From contig SHYF01000057.1 in the NCBI GenBank assembly GCA_009692985.1, positions 1 through 9,297 of the forward strand: a stretch of 9,297 nt of DNA. Reading direction: 5' to 3'. Positions 1 through 7,871 of the stretch are shown piece by piece. The translations under genes were made by a program, and so were the position numbers. The stretch comes from Dehalococcoidia bacterium (lineage in GTDB: Bacteria > Chloroflexota > Dehalococcoidia > Lucifugimonadales > SHYF01). The notes below the pieces were generated by a model. The model did no database searches and had not been told where the DNA came from. It saw nothing but the letters and a program-made list of their open reading frames with translations. The first letter of the stretch is position 1; every line of letters starts with the position of its first letter.

Positions 1-4
1 ATAA

Positions 5-31
5 TCAACTGATATATAGATAGACAGTTGA
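5..31. promoter_or_regulatory. Inverted repeat upstream of cas3, candidate operator
   Basis: TCAACTG at 5-11 is perfectly reverse-complementary to CAGTTGA at 25-31, with a 13-bp AT-rich gap. The arm centres are about 20 bp apart, close to two helical turns, which is how a dimeric DNA-binding protein commonly reads two half-sites. The right arm overlaps a TTGACT hexamer, so a bound protein would sit on the likely promoter. The symmetry is seen directly; an operator role is inference. Because the gap is long and the arms short, an RNA hairpin or terminator is less likely, and no T-run follows. A 7-bp pair can also arise by chance in AT-rich DNA. Confidence 0.35.
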
Positions 32-43
32 CTTTACTATAAA
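28..43 (+). promoter_or_regulatory. Possible cas operon promoter elements
   Basis: TTGACT at 28-33 resembles a -35 box, and TATAAA at 38-43 (or TACTAT at 35-40) resembles a -10 box. They are too close to work together. If TATAAA is the -10, transcription would start near 50 and give an untranslated leader of about 27 nt, but the sequence 17 bp upstream (TATAGA at 15-20) is a poor -35. If TTGACT is the -35, no good -10 lies at the right distance. The region is clearly AT-rich compared with the genes, as expected for a promoter. A small hairpin, GGGT-TGTG-ACCC, lies at 47-58 in the presumed untranslated leader. The real promoter may instead lie upstream of the window. Confidence 0.3.
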
Positions 44-76
44 TCGGGGTTGTGACCCAGGCTGTGGAGACGTTTT

Positions 77-2878
77 ATGGCCGGCTCATCTGCTAATGGT
101 TCTCATCTTCTGCTGTGGGCGAAGTTAGACAGGCAGCCCAGCAGCCCCCCTGACTATCACCCCCTGATCTGTCACCTGATAGACGCTGCGTCTGTGGCAT
201 TTGTCCTCTGGGACACGGCCTTGCCTCCCACCATGAAAGCCCGGCTTACATCGGCTTTAGGGCTATCTGGCCGGGAGGACGCCGCCAGGCGATGGATCGC
301 CTTCATCACCGGTCTCCATGACATCGGCAAAGCATCGCCAGCCTTCCAGCTTCAAGACGACGCCACTCGGCAGTTCTGGGCGGAACGGCTAAGGAGTGCA
401 GGTCTTCGTTGGGCAACGCCTGTTCCCCACGTCCCTCATGGAGCCATTGGCGCAGCAATCCTCCCGGAAGTGCTGGAGCCCTTTATTGCAAATACACAGC
501 TTGCCACACGCCTAGCCACCCTGCTGGGCGGACATCATGGGACTTTCCCCAGCAGCCGTTCTGTGCTGGAAGTCAGCCGCGAGGCAAAGGGCCCCGAAAC
601 CTGGCGCACCGCAAGAACGCAACTGGCCCAGAGCTTGGCAGACCTGCTACAGCTTCCTCCAGACGCTAAGCCCACCCAGCTTGACATCTCCGATGCCATG
701 ACCCTGGCAGGACTGGTCTCCGTCGCTGACTGGATCGCCTCTGACAAGGAGCGTTTCCCCTATTGCCCGCAAATCGATTCTAGTAGCCTTGCCGAATACT
801 TTGACCAATCTGTCAGGCGCGCAAAGAAATCGGTGGAAGACCTGAATTGGGCGGTGTCGAAGCCTTTGGACACGCCACTGGATTTCAGGACTCTTTTCCC
901 TACCTTGAAGGAACCAAACGACCTGCAAGCCCAAACCATCCAGGTTGCCGAAAGGCTGCTCGGACCAAGCCTGGTCATCGTTGAAGCGCCTATGGGCGAG
1001 GGCAAGACCGAGGCTGCGATGTATTTGGCCCGTCATTGGGAGCAAGTCGATGGCATCCAAGGCTGCTACTTCGCTCTGCCAACCCAGGCAACCAGCAACC
1101 AAATGTTCTCCAGAGTGCGTGAATATCTGACTACGACTTATCCCAAGAACGACGCCATCAACTTGCAACTGCTCCACGGACATGCCGCTCTCTCCCAGGA
1201 GTTTGAATCGCTAAAGGAAGGGCATCGCCACCTAGTCAACCCCAGCTACAGCGAGGGCCACAGCCATGACGAGGACAACGTCGTGGCCGCCGAATGGTTC
1301 ACCTATCGCAAGCGGGGCCTCTTGTCCCCCTTTGGCGTCGGCACCATTGACCAGGCCCTCCTGTCGGTATTGCAGACCAAGCACGTCTTCGTCAGGCTCT
1401 TCGGCCTCTCCAGCAAGACGGTGATTATAGACGAGGTGCACGCCTACGACACCTACATGACTACGTTGCTGGAGCGTCTGCTGGAGTGGCTGGCCGCCCT
1501 CGGATCGCCCGTCGTCATGCTCTCGGCCACCCTCCCAAGAGAGCGCCGGGACAGACTGTTAACGGCCTACGCCAAAGGCTTAGGAAATCCCGTCTCATTC
1601 CCGCCAGAGGCAACTCTTTACCCCCGGATCACGTGGCTGGATCTGAATCAAGCCCAGGGAAGGCATGTGGAGACCTCTGCCCGCTCTTCCAAGCATTTGC
1701 GGGTGGAGTGGATCGACGGCAGCTTGCCCGCCAAAACCGGCGACACCTTTGTCCTCGGCAAGCGATTATCCCAAGCACTGGATAAGGGCGGGTGCGCCGC
1801 CGTCATCTGCAACACCGTCCGCCGGGCGCAAGCGGTTTTCCAGGAGTTGAAGACCTACTTCCCAGAGACCGCCAGCGATGGCGCGCCAGAGCTAGACCTG
1901 CTCCACTCCCAGTTCCTCTTTCAGGACAGAGAAGATCGCGAAAAGCGCACCCTGAGGCGCTTCGGCAAGCCGACGGCAAAGGTCAATGGGCAGGGCAACG
2001 AAACATATCCCGTCCAGCGGCCCACGCGGGCCATCCTGGTCGCCACCCAGGTGATAGAGCAGAGCCTGGACCTGGACTTTGATTTGATGGTTAGCGACAT
2101 GGCCCCGGTGGACTTCCTGCTCCAGCGGGCGGGACGCCTGCACCGGCATGAGCGGCCACAAAGGCCGCCGGGGTTAGAGTCGCCGCGCTTGCTTGTCTCC
2201 CAGCCTCCAGTACAGGATGGCGTGCCCCAGTTTGATCGAGGTGACGCCGCCGTCTACGACCCCTACGTTCTGTTGCGCTCCTGGCTGGCCCTCCAGGGCC
2301 GCGCAGCTATAGAAGTGCCAAGGGATGTGGAAGCGCTCATAGAGGCGGTGTATGGCGAAGGCATGAAGGCCGAAGACCAGACCCTTGCTATACAGGAGAT
2401 GTGGAGAACGACGGTAAAGGAGATGGAGGCGAAAACGATAGACGAGCGAACTGAAGCTGAAAACAGATGGGTCAAGGGGCCTCTCACCACAAATGCGCTA
2501 TGGAGACTTACTGAGTTCCCTCAAGAGGAAGACGCGCCTGAGTTTCACCAAGCCTATCAAGCCTTGACCCGCCTGACCGGCCCTAACGTCCAGGTTGTCT
2601 TTCTGGACGGCACATCGGATAGCCCCTGCCTTGACCTGGAGAGAAGCCAGACATTTGACATGGGGACAACATATAATTTGGAGATTGCAAAACGTTTGCT
2701 GATGCGCTCTGTGACTATTTCCGATAGGCGAGTGGTCTATCAGTTGCGAAAGCAGCCAGTGCCCCCTACATGGAGGCGGTTGGCTCTTCTGCGCAACCAC
2801 CGCCTGTGCATCACCGGCCAAACGGTGGGTTCCCACGTCATCAACGTTGACAAGGAGCTTGGCGTCATCGTCAGCTAA
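77..2878 (+). CDS. cas3: CRISPR-associated helicase/nuclease Cas3, type I-E
   Basis: This 933-residue protein is the effector nuclease of type I-E interference: Cascade recruits it to an R-loop, where it nicks the displaced strand and then unwinds and degrades DNA 3' to 5' using ATP. An N-terminal HD domain (about 25-260) carries the metal-binding HDIGK at 81-85, HG at 121-122, GGHHG at 151-155 and the Asp of SVADW at 218. The SF2 helicase follows: Walker A PMGEGKTE at 305-312, DEVH box at 452-455, SAT at 483-485, a motif V-like region around 656-672 and motif VI QRAGRLHR at 683-690. The remainder to 933 is the usual C-terminal domain. E. coli Cas3 has 888 residues, so the length is normal. 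The ATG is preceded by GGAGA at 66-70, six bases away. It is the first gene of the operon, 27 nt before casA, and no key residue is missing. Confidence 0.97.
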   Translation: MAGSSANGSHLLLWAKLDRQPSSPPDYHPLICHLIDAASVAFVLWDTALPPTMKARLTSALGLSGREDAARRWIAFITGLHDIGKASPAFQLQDDATRQFWAERLRSAGLRWATPVPHVPHGAIGAAILPEVLEPFIANTQLATRLATLLGGHHGTFPSSRSVLEVSREAKGPETWRTARTQLAQSLADLLQLPPDAKPTQLDISDAMTLAGLVSVADWIASDKERFPYCPQIDSSSLAEYFDQSVRRAKKSVEDLNWAVSKPLDTPLDFRTLFPTLKEPNDLQAQTIQVAERLLGPSLVIVEAPMGEGKTEAAMYLARHWEQVDGIQGCYFALPTQATSNQMFSRVREYLTTTYPKNDAINLQLLHGHAALSQEFESLKEGHRHLVNPSYSEGHSHDEDNVVAAEWFTYRKRGLLSPFGVGTIDQALLSVLQTKHVFVRLFGLSSKTVIIDEVHAYDTYMTTLLERLLEWLAALGSPVVMLSATLPRERRDRLLTAYAKGLGNPVSFPPEATLYPRITWLDLNQAQGRHVETSARSSKHLRVEWIDGSLPAKTGDTFVLGKRLSQALDKGGCAAVICNTVRRAQAVFQELKTYFPETASDGAPELDLLHSQFLFQDREDREKRTLRRFGKPTAKVNGQGNETYPVQRPTRAILVATQVIEQSLDLDFDLMVSDMAPVDFLLQRAGRLHRHERPQRPPGLESPRLLVSQPPVQDGVPQFDRGDAAVYDPYVLLRSWLALQGRAAIEVPRDVEALIEAVYGEGMKAEDQTLAIQEMWRTTVKEMEAKTIDERTEAENRWVKGPLTTNALWRLTEFPQEEDAPEFHQAYQALTRLTGPNVQVVFLDGTSDSPCLDLERSQTFDMGTTYNLEIAKRLLMRSVTISDRRVVYQLRKQPVPPTWRRLALLRNHRLCITGQTVGSHVINVDKELGVIVS

Positions 2879-2892
2879 ACGCTCGTTTACAA

Positions 2893-2898
2893 GAGGAG
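2893..2898 (+). promoter_or_regulatory. Ribosome binding site that fixes the TTG start of casA
   Basis: GAGGAG lies seven bases before TTG at 2906. There is no ATG or GTG nearby in this frame; the first in-frame ATG is codon 71, which would remove the conserved Cse1 N-terminus. The site therefore decides the start. Confidence 0.8.
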
Positions 2899-2905
2899 CA
2901 AGTCA

Positions 2906-4603
2906 TTGGCTATCTTTAGCTTCAACCTGATAAATCAGCCCTGGATACCCTGCGTCACCTCCACAGAGACCAACGTTAAGCCCCTTAGCTTGCGCGAAAC
3001 CCTCGCCCGCTCCGCTGAAATCGTTGAAATCGCAGACACTTCACCGCTGGTGGTCGCCGCCATACATAGGTTCTTGTTGGCTGTTGTTCATAGAGTCGCG
3101 AACGGACCGGCCACAATGGACCATTGGCATGACCTCTGGACTGCTGGGGAGCTGGATATTAGGTCCCTGGACGCGTACCTGGAAAAGCACCGGCATCGCT
3201 TTGACTTGTTTGATTCCATTCACCCGTTCTATCAAACGGCAGGCTTGGACTACGCCTATGAAACCTCCATCTCAAAACTGGTCCATGAGCTAGCCTCCGG
3301 CCACAACACCACGTTATTTGACCATACCCTGGAGAGTTCGCCTCCAGGCCTTACTTCTGCCCAAGCTGCCAGGTACTTGGTCGCCTTCCAGCCTTTCGCC
3401 GTTGGCGGCCTGATCGCCCGCGAGAAGGGGCAAGCTCCGTCCGCTAACCACGCTCCACTCACAAAAGGCGCTGTAGCCCTCGTGAAGGGGGCCAACCTTT
3501 TTCAGACCATTCTCCTAAACCTGCATCACTATGCTGCTGACGCGCCTTTCACTACCCAGGTGGATGACATGCCCGCGTGGGAGAAAGATACTGGAACATT
3601 GCCACAAGACAGCACACCAAAGGGCTACCTGGACCTCTTGACCTGGCAGAGCAGGAGGGTTCGCCTGCATCCCCTGGAATCGCCTGAGGGAGAAACCCTG
3701 ATACGGCGGGTGGTCATCATGCAAGGCCAGCAGTTTACTGATGCCTATGCCCAAACCGCCCACCAGAATGAGCTTTTTATTGCCTACAGGCTGAACAAGA
3801 AACCCTCCGTAGGTCAACCGCCGGCGTCGCCAATTTCATTCAGGGAAACTCGTGCCCTCTGGCGGGACAGCACTGCGATTCTGCAAGTCTCCCCTGAGGT
3901 CGCTATCAGGCCACGAATCCTTGACTGGCTCTCTGACCTCATGGGTGAACGCCTTCTCGACCCCGCCCTCACGCTCCGCCTGGACTTTTGCGGCTTGGCT
4001 AGCGATAGAGCAAAAGTGAACCTTTGGCGGCACGAGCGATTGCCCCTGCCCTTGGCCTACCTGATGGACAAAGACCTGGTGGGTAAGCTAAGCAATGGTC
4101 TGGCCTTAACAGAAGACGTCGGCAAGCTGTTCCGGCCGGGGTTTGACAGCGAGATCATCAATGGCAAGAAGGTATCTCACCCACGCCCGTTCCAACGGCT
4201 GGCTACCGCCCTGCTTGCCCCAGCAACGGGAAACCCAGACCAAGACACCGTCCGGAAGCTCGTAGTCAGACTCAACCCAGAGGCCGCTTACTGGCCAGCC
4301 CTGGAAGCCCCCTTCAAACGCTTCATGGTAGACTTGGCCGACCAATGGCCCCACTACGACCCGGACGCGGAAGACGCCAAGCCCCTGCCAGCGCAGCAGG
4401 AGTGGGCCGGCCAGGTAGAGAAGGCCGCCCGAAACGCCTTCGCTACGGCCACCAGCGGACTGGACACTTCCGCTCGCAGCCTCAAAGCCCTAGCCCTGGC
4501 GGAGCGCACCTTTGGGACCCGCCTGCGCCGCATCCTGAAAGCCACCACAGAAACACCAAAAGCAGCAGGAGGAGACAGTGACTCAACAGCAAACGCCAAC
4601 TAG
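2906..4603 (+). CDS. casA: Cascade large subunit Cse1/CasA (Cas8e)
   Basis: This is the large subunit of the type I-E Cascade complex, which recognises the PAM, starts DNA unwinding and docks Cas3. The Cse1 family signatures appear in order: FNLINQPWIPC at 6-16, FDLFDSIHPFYQ at 99-110, HNTTLFDH at 133-140 (near the loop that, in studied homologues, contacts the PAM region), ARYLVAFQPFAVGG at 155-168, YLDLLTWQSRRVRL at 241-254 and ALWRDSTAIL at 317-326. The C-terminal part should form the four-helix bundle. At 565 residues it is longer than E. coli CasA (502); part of the excess is a low-complexity tail (about 546-565, rich in Thr, Ala, Gly, Ser and Asp), which also encodes the casB ribosome binding site. 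The start is TTG, supported by a strong Shine-Dalgarno sequence and by the conserved N-terminus beginning at codon 6. The stop lies inside casB. Confidence 0.95.
   Translation: MAIFSFNLINQPWIPCVTSTETNVKPLSLRETLARSAEIVEIADTSPLVVAAIHRFLLAVVHRVANGPATMDHWHDLWTAGELDIRSLDAYLEKHRHRFDLFDSIHPFYQTAGLDYAYETSISKLVHELASGHNTTLFDHTLESSPPGLTSAQAARYLVAFQPFAVGGLIAREKGQAPSANHAPLTKGAVALVKGANLFQTILLNLHHYAADAPFTTQVDDMPAWEKDTGTLPQDSTPKGYLDLLTWQSRRVRLHPLESPEGETLIRRVVIMQGQQFTDAYAQTAHQNELFIAYRLNKKPSVGQPPASPISFRETRALWRDSTAILQVSPEVAIRPRILDWLSDLMGERLLDPALTLRLDFCGLASDRAKVNLWRHERLPLPLAYLMDKDLVGKLSNGLALTEDVGKLFRPGFDSEIINGKKVSHPRPFQRLATALLAPATGNPDQDTVRKLVVRLNPEAAYWPALEAPFKRFMVDLADQWPHYDPDAEDAKPLPAQQEWAGQVEKAARNAFATATSGLDTSARSLKALALAERTFGTRLRRILKATTETPKAAGGDSDSTANAN
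4567..4574 (+). promoter_or_regulatory. Strong ribosome binding site for the GTG start of casB, inside casA
   Basis: AGGAGGAG lies within the last codons of casA, with its AGGAGG core five bases before GTG at 4578. Because casA ribosomes must pass over it, casB translation is probably coupled to casA. The next in-frame ATG is codon 46, beyond the conserved ALRRGLG region, so GTG is the natural start. Confidence 0.75.
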
Positions 4604-5219
4604 GGAACAGGCCTTCGCCGCCTTTTTGGATCGCCTCAACAAGGAGCAGGACCGCGGCGCCTTGGCAGCCCTGCGCCGTGGCCTCGGCAAGCCCCCAGGG
4701 CAAGCCTCCGAGATGCACCGCTACATCGTCCGGTGGCTCTCCTCCTCCGAGGCAACCCCCTACATCACTTGGCGGGAGGAGGTCTATTACCTGGTAGCAT
4801 CTCTCTTCGCGCTCTATCCAGAGTCCACTTGGCCACCAGGGCAAGGCCCTGGCTACCAGCGCAACCTTGGGGCCTCATTTGCCCAACTTGAGCAAACATC
4901 CAACCAAGGACGGCAGGAGGATGGGAAACAGGCCAGTTCTGTGGAGCGCCGCTTTGTTGCCCTGCTGAACAGCAACAGCGAGGACATGCACACCCATCTG
5001 CGCCACGCCATCAGCCTGCTCAAAGCCAAGGACGTCGCCATAGACTGGGCCGTTCTCCTCGGCGACCTGTTGTGGTGGGACAGCTACAGCCGCCGCGTCC
5101 AGCGTCAGTGGGCCAGGGCTTTCTGGGGCCGCATCCCCACTACCGAGGCTTCCCCAAACGGCGATGCAGAGCTTGCGATTGAGACTGAGTTGGAAGATGC
5201 TGGCGACGCCAGCCAATAG
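4578..5219 (+). CDS. casB: Cascade small subunit Cse2/CasB (Cas11)
   Basis: The small, all-helical subunit forms a dimer along the belly of Cascade and stabilises the crRNA and the displaced DNA strand. Family features are ALRRGLG at 31-37 near the N-terminus, a WREEVYYLVASLFALYP helix at 65-81, and the C-terminal IDWAVLLGDLLWWD at 155-168, which matches the typical 'idyaqLl.DL..W' ending of Cse2. At 213 residues it is longer than E. coli Cse2 (160); a polar segment at about 104-122 (Gln, Gly, Ser and Lys rich) and an acidic tail at 189-213 account for much of the excess. It starts with GTG and overlaps casA by 26 nt in a different frame. Sequence conservation in this family is low, so the call rests on both the motifs and the fixed position between casA and cas7e. 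Confidence 0.92.
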   Translation: MTQQQTPTREQAFAAFLDRLNKEQDRGALAALRRGLGKPPGQASEMHRYIVRWLSSSEATPYITWREEVYYLVASLFALYPESTWPPGQGPGYQRNLGASFAQLEQTSNQGRQEDGKQASSVERRFVALLNSNSEDMHTHLRHAISLLKAKDVAIDWAVLLGDLLWWDSYSRRVQRQWARAFWGRIPTTEASPNGDAELAIETELEDAGDASQ

Positions 5220-5246
5220 CAATACAACCACAAAAAGGAGCACACC

Positions 5247-6422
5247 ATGTTTATAGAATTGCACATCCTCCAGAATTTTGCCCCCTCCAACCTGAACCGG
5301 GACGACACCGGCGCGCCCAAGGACTGCGAGTTTGGCGGCTACCGCCGTGCCCGCATCTCCAGCCAGGCATTCAAACGGGCCATACGTGACACCTTTGAAA
5401 AGGACCGCTTGCTACCACAGAATAATCTCGCCAAGCGCACTCGCTTGCTGGTCGAGGAAGTTGCCAGGCGGCTGGCTGCCCAGGGCAAATCCGAAGAGCA
5501 AGCTTCTGCCGTCGTAAGCAAAGCGCTGGCGGGCATTGGTCTCAAAGTTTCCGACGACATGAAGACCGAATACCTGCTCTTCCTCGGCGAAACGGAGATC
5601 ACCAACTTGACCCAAGTATGCTTGCAGCATTGGGATGCCCTTACCGGTGTGGCCGCCCCCGCGGAAGCCGCCACGCCAACCCGTGGGAGGCGAGCCAAGC
5701 AAGCTGGTAAAGAGGCAATACCTTCAGAAGTGCAGGCCGCTCTAAAACCTGTCCTCGATGGCAAAAAGGCCGCCGATGTCGCGCTCTTTGGCCGCATGCT
5801 GGCAGATCTGCCGGACAGGAATCGGGATGCTGCTTCCCAGGTGGCCCACGCCATCTCCACCAACAAGGTCAGTATGGAGTTTGATTTCTACACCGCCGTG
5901 GATGACCTCTCTCCCAAGGAAGAGACCGGCGCTGGCATGCTGGGCACCGTGGAGTTCAACTCCGCCTGCTTCTACCGCTATGCCAACGTGGACTTGCAGA
6001 CTCTCCTCAAAAACCTCGGTGGTGATGAAGACCTGTCACGCCGCACCCTGGACGCCTTTCTGCGCGCCGCCGTCACCGCCATCCCCACCGGCAAACAGAA
6101 CAGCATGGCCGCCCAAAACGCGCCCTCCTTTGTTTTTGCCGTCGTGCGAGACGCTGGCCTATGGAATCTGGCCAATGCCTTCCTCAAGCCCGTGTACCCC
6201 ACCGGCCAGCAAGACCTGATGGAAGCATCTATCGCCCGCCTGGACAGCTACTGGGGCAGGATGGCCAAGATGTACGGTGAAAAGGGCATCACCCGCCGGT
6301 GCGTCACCACCTTAACGGGGCCAGACAATCTTTCTGATTTGAAAAACGCCTACGTGGACAGCCTGGATGAACTGATTCAGTTAACTTTAGGGGCTGTCAA
6401 GCTCCAGGCCATTACATCATAA
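5247..6422 (+). CDS. cas7e: Cascade backbone subunit Cas7e (CasC/Cse4)
   Basis: This RAMP-fold protein polymerises, six copies per complex in E. coli, along the crRNA spacer to form the backbone of Cascade. The very conserved N-terminal block is present: NLNRDDTGAPK at 15-25 followed by FGGYRRARISSQAFKRAIR at 29-47. Further family blocks are ADVALFGRMLA at 176-186, HAISTNKVSMEFDFYTAVDD at 201-220 and AIPTGKQNSMAAQNAP at 278-293. At 391 residues it is slightly longer than the E. coli protein (363), mainly through an Ala/Pro/Lys/Arg-rich stretch at about 133-160 just before the LFGRM block. The ATG has AAGGAG at 5235-5240, six bases upstream, and lies 27 nt after casB. It is needed in several copies per complex, so its own strong ribosome binding site makes sense. 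Confidence 0.97.
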   Translation: MFIELHILQNFAPSNLNRDDTGAPKDCEFGGYRRARISSQAFKRAIRDTFEKDRLLPQNNLAKRTRLLVEEVARRLAAQGKSEEQASAVVSKALAGIGLKVSDDMKTEYLLFLGETEITNLTQVCLQHWDALTGVAAPAEAATPTRGRRAKQAGKEAIPSEVQAALKPVLDGKKAADVALFGRMLADLPDRNRDAASQVAHAISTNKVSMEFDFYTAVDDLSPKEETGAGMLGTVEFNSACFYRYANVDLQTLLKNLGGDEDLSRRTLDAFLRAAVTAIPTGKQNSMAAQNAPSFVFAVVRDAGLWNLANAFLKPVYPTGQQDLMEASIARLDSYWGRMAKMYGEKGITRRCVTTLTGPDNLSDLKNAYVDSLDELIQLTLGAVKLQAITS

Positions 6423-6431
6423 GGAGCCGCC

Positions 6432-7169
6432 ATGTTAAGCACCCTGCTCCTTTTCCTAGCGGGCCCCATGCAATCCTGGGGCACTCGCAGCCGCTTTACC
6501 GAGCGGGATACCGGCTTGGAGCCATCCAAGAGCGGCGTCATTGGCCTGCTGTGCGCCGCCATGGCGATAGCCCGAACGACGCCTGTAGACGCCCCAGGCT
6601 GCAACCTTGCCGGCCTGCGTATGGGCGTGCGCATAGACCAGGAAGGCGTCATGCGGCGTGACTACCACACCGCCGGGGGTGGAGGCCTCGGCATCGCAAG
6701 GGCCGACGGCTCCCACGGCAAAGACGCCGTCGTCTCAGATCGCTACTACCTGGCCGACGCCCAGTTCCTTGTCGGGCTGGAGGGCGAGGATGAAGCCCTC
6801 GTGAACCGCATCCAAGCTGCCCTGGTTGCCCCCGTATGGCAGCTCTCCCTGGGACGCAAAGCCTTCGTCCCTAGTGTCCCTGTTCATCTTGCCGATGGCC
6901 TCCAGATCGGCATTCCCCTGAAGCAAGCCCTGGAAGGTTTCCGATGGCCCGTCTCACCCCTTTGCCCGCTGAAGCACCAGCCCGCTACCACCAAGCCAGA
7001 CCCTTTGCGCCTGGCGTTAGAGATAACATTCAACGATACCCCGACCGCTAACGCCCTGGTGGAGGTGCGCATGGACCAGCCCGAAGGCGCCGCCTTCCAG
7101 ACCCGCGCCTTCCGCACCCGCCGCGTCCTCACCGACTATTGCACACCAAATTCCCACAAGGAGGCGTAA
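6432..7169 (+). CDS. cas5e: Cascade subunit Cas5e (CasD)
   Basis: Cas5e binds the 5' handle of the crRNA at the foot of Cascade and links the backbone to Cas8e; in type I-E it is non-catalytic. The diagnostic N-terminus LLFLAGPMQSWGTRSRF spans residues 6-22, followed by the Gly- and Ala-rich helix PSKSGVIGLLCAAMAIAR at 31-48. Also typical are DYHT at 77-80 (with the Gly-rich loop after it), RYYLADAQFLVGLEG at 104-118 and LSLGRKAFVPSVPV at 138-151. Its 245 residues are close to the usual 220-250. AAGGAG at 6421-6426 overlaps the stop codon of cas7e and sits five bases before the ATG, so the two genes are probably translationally linked. The gap to cas6e is one base. Confidence 0.96.
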   Translation: MLSTLLLFLAGPMQSWGTRSRFTERDTGLEPSKSGVIGLLCAAMAIARTTPVDAPGCNLAGLRMGVRIDQEGVMRRDYHTAGGGGLGIARADGSHGKDAVVSDRYYLADAQFLVGLEGEDEALVNRIQAALVAPVWQLSLGRKAFVPSVPVHLADGLQIGIPLKQALEGFRWPVSPLCPLKHQPATTKPDPLRLALEITFNDTPTANALVEVRMDQPEGAAFQTRAFRTRRVLTDYCTPNSHKEA

Positions 7170-7170
7170 G

Positions 7171-7860
7171 ATGTACCTCTCTCGCTTGCTCCTCAACCCC
7201 CGCCACCGCGATGTCCAGCGCGACCTTAGCGATCTCCAGGCCATGCACCGTACCCTCATGGCAGCCTTTCCCCTGGTGCAAGACGCTGCTTCCGCCAGGG
7301 CAGAGCTCGGTGTCCTATACCGCTTGGAGACAGACCTTAACGCGGGCAGCCCCGCCATCCTGGTCCAATCCGGCACAGCACCCCAGTGGAGTGCGTTGCC
7401 CTCTGGCTATCTGTCCCAATATATCGGGGCCGACCAGCAGAACCCCGCTTTCAAGGAGCTAGAGCCGCTGCTTGCCGCCCTCAAATCAGGCATGAGCCTC
7501 CGCTTTCGACTCAGGGCCAATCCCACCAAAAAGGTCGCCACTAAGACCGGCGAAGATGGCCGCAAGCGCAACGGCACTCGCGCCGATCTGCGTGACGAAG
7601 AGGCCCAGCGCGCCTGGCTGCACCGCAAAGGCGAGCATCACGGCTTCGTTGTCCTGGGCGTGCGCCTGGCCGACGAGCCGCTGCAAACCGGTCGACACCG
7701 AGGCCAGGGTGAGGCACGTCGTCTGACCGTCGCTTCCGTTCTCTACAACGGCATCCTTCGTGTTACAGACCTCGCCCTTTTTCAGGAGGCGCTAGAAAGT
7801 GGCATCGGCCCGGCCAAAGCCTACGGCTGCGGCCTGCTCTCCGTCGGACCGATTGCCTAG
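7171..7860 (+). CDS. cas6e: crRNA-processing endoribonuclease Cas6e (CasE/Cse3)
   Basis: Cas6e cuts the array transcript at the base of each repeat hairpin without metal ions and stays bound to the 3' stem as part of Cascade. His26, in DLQAMHRTLM at 21-30, matches the catalytic His of the Thermus enzyme (also His26) by alignment of this helix. The C-terminal glycine-rich motif GIGPAKAYGCGLLSVGPI at 211-228 is the family signature. A basic loop (RLRANPTKK at 113-121 and KTGEDGRKR at 125-133) is suited to holding the repeat RNA stem. The length of 229 residues is slightly above that of characterised homologues (about 200-210). AAGGAGG at 7158-7164 overlaps the end of cas5e and serves the ATG. 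Its predicted substrate, a perfect hairpin, is present in the repeats downstream. Confidence 0.96.
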   Translation: MYLSRLLLNPRHRDVQRDLSDLQAMHRTLMAAFPLVQDAASARAELGVLYRLETDLNAGSPAILVQSGTAPQWSALPSGYLSQYIGADQQNPAFKELEPLLAALKSGMSLRFRLRANPTKKVATKTGEDGRKRNGTRADLRDEEAQRAWLHRKGEHHGFVVLGVRLADEPLQTGRHRGQGEARRLTVASVLYNGILRVTDLALFQEALESGIGPAKAYGCGLLSVGPIA

Positions 7861-7871
7861 GAGGTTCGTGC

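Noticed and set aside
19..26. Eight bases (GATAGACA) of the cas promoter region complementary to TGTCTATC in spacer 2 (9255-9262), which might suggest a self-regulating crRNA
   Set aside because: The match is spacer positions 9-16, outside the seed, and does not extend. Eight bases over these lengths can occur by chance, and no partial repeat or crRNA-like gene is present upstream of cas3.
47..58. GGGT-TGTG-ACCC mini-hairpin before cas3, considered as a riboswitch or attenuator
   Set aside because: Four base pairs are too few, and there is no alternative pairing or T-run to make an attenuator.
647..1183. 178-residue open frame on the minus strand inside cas3
   Set aside because: It lies entirely opposite the HD-helicase coding sequence, has no recognisable motifs, and is the kind of shadow frame expected in GC-rich genes.
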